Positions 43,196 through 50,915 of a stretch of DNA of 64,000 nt are shown here, piece by piece. The stretch spans positions 1 through 64,000 of the forward strand of contig NZ_JAFFPS010000039.1 in NCBI RefSeq assembly GCF_016919165.1. The letters are read 5' to 3'. Position numbers and translations under genes: made by a program. Position 1 is the stretch's first letter. Every line of letters begins with the position of its first letter. Under the pieces are notes generated by a model. The model saw only the letters and a list, made by a program, of their open reading frames with translations, was not told the DNA's origin and searched no databases. Origin of the DNA: Leptospira chreensis (GTDB lineage: Bacteria > Spirochaetota > Leptospiria > Leptospirales > Leptospiraceae).

Positions 43196-44449
43196 ATGTC
43201 GCAACTTAGAAAAATTCCAGAATTGTTATTACCTGCCGGAAGTTTAGATAAATTAGAAATTGCTTATTTATATGGTGCGGATGCCGCGTATTGTGGTGTG
43301 CCTAGGTTTTCGTTACGTGCTAGAGAAAATGATTTTACCATGGAGGCTTTGGATGCAGGAGTGAGTCTCGCAAGAAAACTCGGTAAAAAAATTTACTTCA
43401 CAGTGAATAACATTCCAAGGAATTCAAAACTTCCATCCTATCCTAAATACTTAGACCAGATGGCTGCATTAAAACCAGATGCTTTCATCATGGCAGATCC
43501 TGGACTCATCCTCATTACCAAAGAAGCTCATCCGGAAATTGACATTCATATTTCTGTCCAAGCGAACACAATGAACTATGCGGCTGTCAAATTTTGGAAA
43601 GAATTTGGAGCCACTCGTGTGATCTTATCCCGTGAAGTGTCGATTTCGGAAATTGCCGAAATTAAAGATAAAGTTCCTGATATGGAAATTGAAGTGTTTG
43701 TGCATGGCTCCATTTGTATTGCTCATAGTGGTCGTTGTTTTATGAGTAATTATTTTAAAAAACGGGATGCCAACCAAGGTTCTTGTAATAACGCCTGTCG
43801 TGATTTGTATCAAGTTTTTGTGACCAACCCCAAACAAAATGAAGAACCTATGGAACTCGTCACCGACGAGGAAGGAACATTCTTAATGAATTCCAAAGAC
43901 CTACGTGCGATTGAATTCTTGCAAGAGTTATGTGATGCAGGAGTGGATTCCGTTAAAGTAGAAGGTCGTACTAAAAATGATTATTATGTGGGAATGGTGG
44001 CTCGCAGTTATCGTCATACCTTAGATAGGATCGCACGTGGAGAAAGTTTTGATAGGAAGTGGTTGGAAGAACTAGATAAAGTGTCTTCTAGAAAATACTT
44101 CTCTGGTTTTTTAACACGCGGTATGGAGGACCGAATCCCAGAGGAAGAAAGAGATTTCCAAAACAATGAATTAGGAACGAGTTTGTATATGAGTCAAAAG
44201 TATGCGGGGTTAGTCAAAGAATATAAACCCGATACCCATCGTATCGTCATTGAAGTCAAAAATAAAATCCAAAAAGGGGATGTCATGGAAGTGATCACAG
44301 CTTCCGATCCGAATGCATTGTCGTTTACTGTGGATCAGATATTTTATAAAGAAAAACCTGTGGAAGTGATTAGTGGGGGAATGGGGATCGTTGAGTTGGA
44401 AGTTCCTTTTGTCATTCCTTCCCAGTCGTTTTTAAGTAAAAAGTTATAA
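43196..44449 (+). CDS. Peptidase U32-family protein (TrhP-like)
   Basis: About 417 residues, from ATG 43196 with GGGATGGG directly upstream; an in-frame GTG at 43169 and ATG at 43184 are alternatives. The U32 signatures are visible: ISVQANTMNY, EVFVHGSICIAHSGRCFMS (with Cys residues that bind the Fe-S or tRNA ligand in TrhP-type proteins) and QGSCNNACRDLYQ. Relatives carry out prephenate-dependent 5-hydroxyuridine formation at tRNA position 34 (TrhP), or collagen degradation in older annotations. Single gene between divergent and intergenic regions. Confidence 0.9.
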   Translation: MSQLRKIPELLLPAGSLDKLEIAYLYGADAAYCGVPRFSLRARENDFTMEALDAGVSLARKLGKKIYFTVNNIPRNSKLPSYPKYLDQMAALKPDAFIMADPGLILITKEAHPEIDIHISVQANTMNYAAVKFWKEFGATRVILSREVSISEIAEIKDKVPDMEIEVFVHGSICIAHSGRCFMSNYFKKRDANQGSCNNACRDLYQVFVTNPKQNEEPMELVTDEEGTFLMNSKDLRAIEFLQELCDAGVDSVKVEGRTKNDYYVGMVARSYRHTLDRIARGESFDRKWLEELDKVSSRKYFSGFLTRGMEDRIPEEERDFQNNELGTSLYMSQKYAGLVKEYKPDTHRIVIEVKNKIQKGDVMEVITASDPNALSFTVDQIFYKEKPVEVISGGMGIVELEVPFVIPSQSFLSKKL

Positions 44450-44527
44450 AAGAGAAATAGTGGAATCAAAATATGTTTCGTCTCCGCTGGTTCGATGGTT
44501 GTAATCCGTTTCTCGCGTCACCTGCGA

Positions 44528-44666
44528 AAGGGATTGTAGCGTAAATCCTGCAATGCAATAGAAGTTAGGTGGGGGGATACGAAAACTTAAAAATAATCCT
44601 TCTGTTGCTTTGCAGATTGGAGCGGAAAGCCCGGTCCCGCGCCTAAAGGTGCGGGATTCGCCCCGA
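44528..44666. repeat. Dispersed palindromic intergenic repeat, copy C (expanded)
   Basis: In the gap 44450-44747. A first half GGGATTGTAGCGTAAATCC (44531-44549) and a second half GATTGGAGCGGAAAGCCCGG (44615-44634) share the core of copies A, B and D but are separated by about 65 extra bases. The second half is followed by a strong hairpin CCCGCGCCT-aa-AGGTGCGGG (44636-44655). Non-coding. Confidence 0.7.
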
Positions 44667-44747
44667 GATTTAAACTTCTTTTCCATTGAGAATCTGTCTA
44701 AAGAGAACTGTTAAGTTACTATAGAAATAAGTAGGTAAGGATTTTTT

Positions 44748-45614
44748 GTGAGAAATAAATTAATCTTTTTAATTTTCGTACTGTTTGTATTCCTCCTGCA
44801 ATGTGGAAAAGAATCCAACGTTGAAAGTACGGCTCCAGCAGAAGTGGGACTAATGTCCGATGATGTGGCAATGGAGAAAAAAATATCTCCGAGTGCGGCG
44901 AGAGCGGAAGGAAACGTTGAACCACCCACAGTCGAGAACCAACTGGGACAAGTATTTGTTCCTATCCAAAATACTTCCGAACGATTGCTCGAATACCAAG
45001 TCCAGTTGAGTTATCAAACCCAAAACTTAATCAAAACAAGAAAGGACATCCTTGGTTTTATCACCAAATACGGGTTTATCGAAAGTAGTTCCGCTGTGAA
45101 TGCAGATTCTCCTTATATGAGTTTACGAATTCGTATAAGGTCTGAAAAACTTTATGAGGCACTGATTGAATTGGATAGTTATGGAGTCTTGTTGAATGAA
45201 GATATTTCCACTGTCGATCATACAGAAGGAATGGTTTGGCAAAAGATCAAATCCAACCGAGAAAAGATTCGTTTGGGACGACGTACAAATGCAAACAATC
45301 AAACAACCAGTAATTCTAAAAACTGGCAAGCGATTGAAGAAGCCATCACCGATAGCGAAAACAATTTGGACCAGTCCGAACATGAGATTTGGAAAATAAA
45401 AGACCGGGTCAAATGGGCCACATTGAGTATCAATTTCTCAAGTCCTATCCCTCCAGATAAAATTCAAGTTCCCATCTATAAAAACGCATTCATAGGAATC
45501 CTAAATGTATTTTTGGAATTAACCTATTATATCATTTGGATGGTTCCCTTTCTAATCCTTGCAGGTATTTTATACCTTCCTTTGAAAAAGATTTATAAAT
45601 ACTTTAGGAAGTAA
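44748..45614 (+). CDS. DUF4349-type lipoprotein
   Basis: 288 residues. GTG start with TAAGG eight bases upstream. Signal ending in VFLLQC (Cys19), a linker, then a DUF4349 domain: LLEYQVQLSYQTQNL, SSSAVNADSPYMSLRIRI, SYGVLLNEDISTVDHT, a helical stretch and the closing KIQVPIYKNAF, with a single C-terminal membrane helix (about 253-275) and basic tail. Such proteins are predicted envelope proteins with periplasmic coiled coil and are of unknown function. It stands alone between repeat copy C and a stem-loop. Confidence 0.82.
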   Translation: MRNKLIFLIFVLFVFLLQCGKESNVESTAPAEVGLMSDDVAMEKKISPSAARAEGNVEPPTVENQLGQVFVPIQNTSERLLEYQVQLSYQTQNLIKTRKDILGFITKYGFIESSSAVNADSPYMSLRIRIRSEKLYEALIELDSYGVLLNEDISTVDHTEGMVWQKIKSNREKIRLGRRTNANNQTTSNSKNWQAIEEAITDSENNLDQSEHEIWKIKDRVKWATLSINFSSPIPPDKIQVPIYKNAFIGILNVFLELTYYIIWMVPFLILAGILYLPLKKIYKYFRK

Positions 45615-45637
45615 TCAAGAGAACCATAGAACGCAAC

Positions 45638-45672
45638 ATAACAACTAAAGATTATGTTTTTTTAGTTGTTAT
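45638..45672. terminator. Stem-loop between convergent genes
   Basis: ATAACAACTAAA (45638-45649) and TTTAGTTGTTAT (45661-45672) form a perfect 12-bp stem with an 11-base loop. It sits 23 bases after the DUF4349 stop and 26 bases before the end of the opposite-strand gene. There is no T-run after either arm, so termination efficiency is uncertain. Confidence 0.5.
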
Positions 45673-45698
45673 CGTTCTCGCCTTCTTCGTTTGGTTTT

Positions 45699-46124
45699 TT
45701 AATTACAACTTCCGGAAGAGAGATTGAATTGTTTTTTCTCTTCTGGATCTGAGATGGTTTTTCCATAATCACTTTGTAGTTTGAAACAACCCATTCGATT
45801 TTGTTTATCTGATTTTTGAAAACAATCACAAACAGCAGAAACCTTTTCTTGTGTGGTTAGCTGAGTGTTGGTTTCGGGAATGCCAGCTAATTCTTGTTCG
45901 CATTTTTGTAGGGAGTTGATGTAGGATTCATAAGATTTGGATCCTTTTTTCAATGCGGTCACATGTTTTTCTCGTTTGGTTAAACAATCTTTTTTATCGG
46001 CTTCTTGGTTTGAGGCCTTTGCCTTTTTTAAACAATCACAAAGTTCCGTAGCTTTGGTTTTTGGATTGGCAATAAGCACTGTTGTACATAAAAATAAAAT
46101 ACAAACAAGGATTCGTTTTTTCAT
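45699..46124 (-). CDS. Small secreted protein with two CDCxxK modules
   Basis: 141 residues. A cleavable signal peptide (ILVCILFLCTTVLIA) is followed by two similar modules: ELCDCLKKAKASN...DCLTKR and AVCDCFQKSDKQN...CFKLQ, each with paired Cys spaced C-x-C, and two further Cys near the end. The helical, disulfide-like pattern suggests a small periplasmic protein. No function recognised. Converges with the DUF4349 gene; a stem-loop lies between them. Confidence 0.65.
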   Translation of the reverse strand: MKKRILVCILFLCTTVLIANPKTKATELCDCLKKAKASNQEADKKDCLTKREKHVTALKKGSKSYESYINSLQKCEQELAGIPETNTQLTTQEKVSAVCDCFQKSDKQNRMGCFKLQSDYGKTISDPEEKKQFNLSSGSCN

Positions 46125-46199
46125 TCCGGTGATTGTATCTTTTGTGATTGGAAGTCAAGGAGGTTTTGGTTCTCTATTTAGAGAACAAGATTCATCTTA

Positions 46200-46246
46200 A
46201 AAAAAGGCAAAGCCCGAATGATGGAATTCGGTATTCCTTTGCCTTA
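46200..46246 (-). terminator. Intrinsic terminator of 46277-46726
   Basis: On the minus strand AAGGCAAAG (46245-46237) and CTTTGCCTT (46212-46204) form a stem, with an inner CCGAAT/ATTCGG pair, and are followed by a run of T (46204 to 46198). It lies 30 bases beyond the end of the gene at 46277. Confidence 0.75.
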
Positions 46247-46276
46247 AAAAATATTTTTATCTAATTTCTTATCCAG

Positions 46277-46726
46277 TTAAACCGAATAACTTCTGATCCA
46301 TGATTCTGATTTTTCGGGATCGTCAAAAAAATGTTCGGAATCCTTTCCAAACCGGCTTTCGTATTCGTTTATTTTATAACTGTCATGGTGGCAATGGACA
46401 GCGGCCAAACATTCGCTTTCGTTTTCGGATGTTAGTTTTAATTCTTTTGCTTCTTCAAATAAATCCAAATACCCAATCCTCCAATTGTAGCGGCTGAGTA
46501 GAAGTGGGATTATGTCCCGATACGATTTGTGCGCCGAGACTGAGGCCGGATTTAAACCATGTAAGTTCACAAAGATTTTAAATTTTGTTCCCGGGGGTAG
46601 ATCCGCAAACGTTTTGTCCAAACTTTGTTTCCATTCAGAAACATCGGTCTCTGTTACAGTTCCCGATAGGCGAGTGGTGATAAGGTTTGTTTGTCTTTCC
46701 CATTGAGTATAGATTTCAGGTTTCAT
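46277..46726 (-). CDS. Hypothetical protein, possibly STAS-like
   Basis: 149 residues, cytosolic, no signal. The order of alternating strands and helices (ITTRLSGTVTETDVSEWKQSL, KFKIFVNLHGLNPASVSAHKSY) resembles the SpoIIAA/STAS-like fold, and HCHHDSYKI adds a His cluster. Not a firm call. A perfect 18-bp palindrome stands 12 bases before the ATG at 46726, so the gene probably has its own regulator; it is terminated by the hairpin at 46200. Divergent from the chemoreceptor gene. Confidence 0.55.
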   Translation of the reverse strand: MKPEIYTQWERQTNLITTRLSGTVTETDVSEWKQSLDKTFADLPPGTKFKIFVNLHGLNPASVSAHKSYRDIIPLLLSRYNWRIGYLDLFEEAKELKLTSENESECLAAVHCHHDSYKINEYESRFGKDSEHFFDDPEKSESWIRSYSV

Positions 46727-46737
46727 ACAAATTTGAC

Positions 46738-46755
46738 TTACGGATTAATCCGTAA
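46738..46755. promoter_or_regulatory. Perfect 18-bp palindrome, candidate operator
   Basis: TTACGGATTAATCCGTAA at 46738-46755 is its own reverse complement. It lies 12 bases before the ATG of the minus-strand gene 46277-46726, overlapping the expected promoter region, and resembles TetR-type operators. No TetR gene is in the window. Confidence 0.55.
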
Positions 46756-46790
46756 TTTTCAAAAAATGATATTTTTTATAAGAATGATTC

Positions 46791-46807
46791 TAGGTAGGTA
46801 GGTAGGT
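46791..46807. repeat. Short tandem repeat (TAGG)x4
   Basis: TAGG repeated four times with a trailing T at 46791-46807, in the divergent region between the minus-strand STAS-like gene and the chemoreceptor start at 46918. It is a tetranucleotide microsatellite that could vary in copy number and tune the spacing of an upstream element. Confidence 0.7.
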
Positions 46808-46917
46808 TGCCAAAAAAACCATGGTTCCTAATCCTTACTAATGGGTGTAGTGATTGGTTCTAAAAAGAAACAGATACAACGAATCACAAGCAATCGAAGG
46901 AAGTTTGGGAAAAATTT

Positions 46918-48912
46918 ATGCAACGTAATTCTATCAAGTTCATATTGTTATTGAGTGGAGCTTCCATTCTTTTTGTCATCAGCACTTTGGTGGGAACCGT
47001 TGCTTATTATTTCGGACAAAAAAAAATCCAAGAAGCTTATATAGGACAAATGCAAGGGACTGTAGCAATTGTTGGACAGTCCATCAATGATTTTTTTGTG
47101 AGTCATGTCAATGTGATCAAAACAGTGGCCAATGACCAAAGAACGATTGCATCCATAAAAACTGGAAAACCCATTGCTCAATCTTATTATAAAGAACTTA
47201 CCGATCTTTATAAAGTTTATGAAAATATTTATACACATACTTATGATAATGACCCACGTGTAGTCTCCGACGCTACAGGGCAAGCCATCGGATGGAAAAT
47301 GAAACCGGAAGATATGGACCCTGCCGAACTCGTAGCTGGTAAAGAAAAAAGACATTTTGTTGGGAAACCAATTCTAAATCCCCTTACGAATAATCCGGTC
47401 GCAACCATTACTTATCCTGTGTATGATAATGGAAAGTTAATTGGAAATTCTGGGATCGCACTTTCGTTAATTGATCTAACTGATTTAGTAATTAATAAAA
47501 TCAAAATTGGTCGCGAGGGTTATGTGGTAGTTTCCACAACGGCTGGACTACTCATTGCACTAAAAGACAAAAAGCAGATACTGAAGTATGATTTGTCTAA
47601 AGATGAGTCAGGTGCCCGTATGTTGGCTTTGAAAACTGGTGAAGTTCTGGAATTTGATTATTTAGAGAAAGAACATCTTGCTGTAAGTTATCAGTTAAAA
47701 GAGTGGGGGATTATCATTCTTGCAATCCAACCAAAAGAAGAAATCAAAGAAGCTCTTTTTGATTTAATGACTACTATTGTCATTTCTTCTATTATCATCG
47801 CTTTAATATCGATTTGGTTATTATATATTTTACTCAGCAAACGATTGAATCCACTGGAAGACGTAAGTAATATTTTTAAAGCTATGTCCGACGGAGATCT
47901 AACTTCCTCTATTAAAGTTGTTTATGATGATGAAATTGGACGTATGGGCCAAGGACTCAATACCTTCATTGCCAGTCTTAGAAAATCTTTTGAAGAGATT
48001 CAACGAATTACAATCGAACTAGCAGCATCATCGGAAGAATTAACTTCTTCTTCTAATAACTTTGCAACGGGCGCGCAGTCTACGGCAGCCTCTTCGGAAG
48101 AGATGTCTGCAACCGTGGAAGAAATGTCTGCGGGAATGGATCATATTGCTGCCTCCACAGAAAGGCAGTTTGGAAACTTTGCCAACTTCCATGCAAAGAT
48201 TAGAGAACTTTCAGAAAGTATTCGTAAAATTGGATCTGAAATTGAAAGCACACTGAAGTTAGCGGAATCCATTTCTGACCAAGCCAAAAAGGGGGAAGAG
48301 TCCATCCAAGGCATGAGCCAAATGATTGAAAACATCCTTCATTCCTCAGGCGAAATGACAGCCATCATTCAGATCATCAATGAAATCTCTGACCAAACCC
48401 AGTTGTTAGCTTTGAATGCTGCCATTGAAGCAGCTAGAGCTGGTGATGCGGGAAGAGGATTTGCTGTGGTTGCTGATGAAATTTCTAAACTCTCAGAAAA
48501 AACTGCCTCTTCTATCAAATCCATTGGAACCATGATTACTAAAAACAATCGGGAATTGGATTCCGGTGCTAACGCCATTCGTTCTTCTGCCGAAATGTTG
48601 CACAACATCATTCAAAATGTGGAAACAGTGAGTTCCGCAATGAACAAATTATATTCTGTCACTTCTGCACAAGAGTCCATCAAACGAGATGTAGACGAAG
48701 GTGCAGAAAAAATGGGAATGGATGCGGAGACAATCAAACTTTCCACCAATGAACAAAAAAGAGCGGTGAGGGAAATTTCTGATGTCATCATCCAAATCAA
48801 CGAACACACGTTAAGTACTGCTTCTGGTTCGGAGGAGATGTCTTCTTCTGCACAAAACTTAGCATCAACGGCTGAGATTTTGAAAGGGATCACCGAACGA
48901 TTTAAGTTGTAA
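46918..48912 (+). CDS. Methyl-accepting chemotaxis protein (dCache-type sensor)
   Basis: 664 residues. ATG at 46918 with GGGAAAAA upstream. An N-terminal membrane helix (about 8-28), a double-Cache periplasmic sensor (about 35-285; ends in [17 protein letters not shown] and VSYQL), a second helix (about 283-305), a HAMP domain (about 307-358) and the coiled-coil signalling domain. The hairpin tip is [19 protein letters not shown] followed by [16 protein letters not shown], the classical CheA/CheW-binding region. dCache domains of this kind sense amino acids and organic acids. It is a single gene. Confidence 0.93.
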   Translation: MQRNSIKFILLLSGASILFVISTLVGTVAYYFGQKKIQEAYIGQMQGTVAIVGQSINDFFVSHVNVIKTVANDQRTIASIKTGKPIAQSYYKELTDLYKVYENIYTHTYDNDPRVVSDATGQAIGWKMKPEDMDPAELVAGKEKRHFVGKPILNPLTNNPVATITYPVYDNGKLIGNSGIALSLIDLTDLVINKIKIGREGYVVVSTTAGLLIALKDKKQILKYDLSKDESGARMLALKTGEVLEFDYLEKEHLAVSYQLKEWGIIILAIQPKEEIKEALFDLMTTIVISSIIIALISIWLLYILLSKRLNPLEDVSNIFKAMSDGDLTSSIKVVYDDEIGRMGQGLNTFIASLRKSFEEIQRITIELAASSEELTSSSNNFATGAQSTAASSEEMSATVEEMSAGMDHIAASTERQFGNFANFHAKIRELSESIRKIGSEIESTLKLAESISDQAKKGEESIQGMSQMIENILHSSGEMTAIIQIINEISDQTQLLALNAAIEAARAGDAGRGFAVVADEISKLSEKTASSIKSIGTMITKNNRELDSGANAIRSSAEMLHNIIQNVETVSSAMNKLYSVTSAQESIKRDVDEGAEKMGMDAETIKLSTNEQKRAVREISDVIIQINEHTLSTASGSEEMSSSAQNLASTAEILKGITERFKL

Positions 48913-48932
48913 TCTTTGGTTTGTATTAAGAT

Positions 48933-49541
48933 TTATTTGGGATTGATTTTGACTGTATTTACAATCGATTTGATCTCAAATAATATTGGTTCAAAGTTGT
49001 CGTAGGTAAAGCCGGTTCCTATAAAATAAAAAGTTTCTTTTTGTGGGAAAATCCAAGCAGCCGAGGCAACTTTGATTTCGTTTTTATTTTCATCAAATAT
49101 GGAATAAGAAAAAAGTGTAAACCCGGCCAGTTGTCCGTTAATTCGAACTGTTTTTGGTTCCACAATGTAGTCAAAATTGTTTAATTGAAAAAATAAGGGC
49201 GAAAGAAATTTTCGAAATGCAGTCGGAATATTTTTAAAATCTAAATTACTATTTTGAATTTTAATATTCAATGTTGGTAATAAATCCCCTGATTCAGGAT
49301 CTCCCTTCCGAATAGAATAAAAAGGAATTTCCGAATTCTCTCGCACATACTTAGTAAGTGCTTCCGAACTATAATTGATGCGATTGAGATTTTCTAAAAA
49401 CTCATTGGAAGAAGTCTGGTTCCAGTCTTTTGGAATCTCTATGGAGAATCCAATCGATTTTAGTTCCACTAACTTTGTTGGTTCTGCTGTAAGATTTGTT
49501 ACGAGAACAATAGATATGATTAAATAATGAATGAATTTCAT
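48933..49541 (-). CDS. Secreted protein of unknown function
   Basis: 202 residues from ATG 49541 (signal peptide MKFIHYLIISIVLVTNLTA); a longer in-frame start at 49577 would overlap the WG-repeat gene by 40 bases. The start codon overlaps the stop of the upstream gene by four bases (ATGA), which supports 49541. The mature part is beta-rich with conserved-looking aromatic residues, resembling PsbP/Mog1-like or serine-protease-inhibitor-like folds only vaguely. Role unknown; operon partner of the WG-repeat lipoprotein. Confidence 0.6.
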   Translation of the reverse strand: MKFIHYLIISIVLVTNLTAEPTKLVELKSIGFSIEIPKDWNQTSSNEFLENLNRINYSSEALTKYVRENSEIPFYSIRKGDPESGDLLPTLNIKIQNSNLDFKNIPTAFRKFLSPLFFQLNNFDYIVEPKTVRINGQLAGFTLFSYSIFDENKNEIKVASAAWIFPQKETFYFIGTGFTYDNFEPILFEIKSIVNTVKINPK

Positions 49542-50653
49542 TTTTGTATACAATCTCTTACATTGATAATACCCCATCTTCCATTCAAAGAATATCCAAT
49601 GATTCCATCATGATAAGAATTCAGGTCTTCAAAAATAGGAGGGACTAACCATTCCGCATTTGTATTGATAAATCCTCTTTTTTCATTTTCTCTGACTACT
49701 GCAATTCCATTGGAAAAAGAATGAATGGAACTAAATTTGGGTTCCAATAGATATTTTCCCTGTTTGTTAATGATTCCGTATTGATTGTTGATTTCAACTA
49801 CAGCATAACCTTCTTCAAAGTCATATTCTGAATCGTAAATTGGTTCGATGATTACATTTCCTGCCTGATCAAGAAAACCCCACTTTCCGTTGAGTTTAAA
49901 TCGAACCAATCCTTCGTGAAAGAGGCCCAAATATTCATAATTAGGTGGAATGATAACTTTGAAATTAGAATCCATCATTCCCGTTTTTTCATAACGTTGG
50001 AAAGCGACACTTCCTTCATAATAAGTATTTTTGATTTCGTATTCATCATGAACAAATTTCTTTTCTACGCCTTTGTTGCTTACTAGGCCTTGGTGTTCAT
50101 CTCGTTTGAAAATGGCCCAATTTTCGTATAATGGACTCAAATAATCATACTTAGGTGGTACGATGAATTTTCCTTTGGTATCGATGATTCCAAATTTTCC
50201 TGCCTGTTTGACCAGTGCTGATCCATTTCGAAAGAGAAAAGCATCCTCAAAATAAAGATCACCAAGTAGATTTCCTTTTTTATCTATATATCCTTTTGGA
50301 TCTGTTCTGCTCTCTCCATCTCGATAGACAGCATGCCCATTAACAAAGTCACTTGCGAATGAAAGTTGAAATATAAATACCGTTTTATCGTCCGTATCGA
50401 TAAAACCAAATTTTCCATTTTTCTTTGCTCGAATCCAATTTTCTGAAACCTGGGATACATATTCATAAATAGGAAAGTGGATTTTGATTTTAGGATTTTT
50501 TGAACCTATATAGGAAAAAGTTTTGTCTTCGAATGCAGTGGAAGTGAGTATGAAACTAAAATCACAACCATGGAAGGTTGGGTTTTCTTTTTTTGGTAAT
50601 GTAGTGCAAGAGAGAAGTGCTGTGAGTGCAATCAGGGAGTAAGTTTGTTTCAT
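49538..50653 (-). CDS. WG-repeat lipoprotein
   Basis: 371 residues from ATG 50653 (MKQTYSLIALTALLSC, lipobox at Cys16); an upstream ATG at 50665 adds four residues without improving the signal. The mature sequence is a series of about eight WG/KGKFGxI repeats (for example KNGKFGFIDTDDKTVF, KWGFLDQAGNVIIEPIY, QYGIINKQGKYLLEPKF), predicted to form a beta-propeller-like or beta-solenoid surface. WG-repeat proteins are probable ligand- or protein-binding lipoproteins. Co-transcribed with 48933-49541. Confidence 0.88.
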   Translation of the reverse strand: MKQTYSLIALTALLSCTTLPKKENPTFHGCDFSFILTSTAFEDKTFSYIGSKNPKIKIHFPIYEYVSQVSENWIRAKKNGKFGFIDTDDKTVFIFQLSFASDFVNGHAVYRDGESRTDPKGYIDKKGNLLGDLYFEDAFLFRNGSALVKQAGKFGIIDTKGKFIVPPKYDYLSPLYENWAIFKRDEHQGLVSNKGVEKKFVHDEYEIKNTYYEGSVAFQRYEKTGMMDSNFKVIIPPNYEYLGLFHEGLVRFKLNGKWGFLDQAGNVIIEPIYDSEYDFEEGYAVVEINNQYGIINKQGKYLLEPKFSSIHSFSNGIAVVRENEKRGFINTNAEWLVPPIFEDLNSYHDGIIGYSLNGRWGIINVRDCIQK

Positions 50654-50772
50654 AGAAACGATCATAAATACAATGTTAGTTTATGATTTATTAATCGCAA
50701 AGTAATTTTTATATAGCTAAAATATCCAAGTCAATGTAAGTTCATTTAGTTTGTCGTTATGCGATAGATCCA

Positions 50773-50840
50773 CGCCCCGGATCGCAGCGGAAATCCTTTG
50801 TGAAACAAAGATTGCAGCGTAGAGCCGGAAAGGGCGCCCA
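50773..50840. repeat. Dispersed palindromic intergenic repeat, copy D
   Basis: In the 250-base gap 50666-50915. Arms CGCCC (50773-50777) and GGGCG (50832-50836) plus CCGG on both sides enclose GGATCGCAGCGGAAATCC (50779-50796), a TTTG-tgaaa-CAAA hairpin and GATTGCAGCGTAGAGCC. It shares the GATTG-n-AGCG core with copies A, B and C. Non-coding. Confidence 0.8.
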
Positions 50841-50915
50841 CAGATATGTAAAAAATAGTTCGACATAAAATCAAAATTTGCCATAGTTTTTATCAAATTG
50901 TAGTTTGAGGATTCC

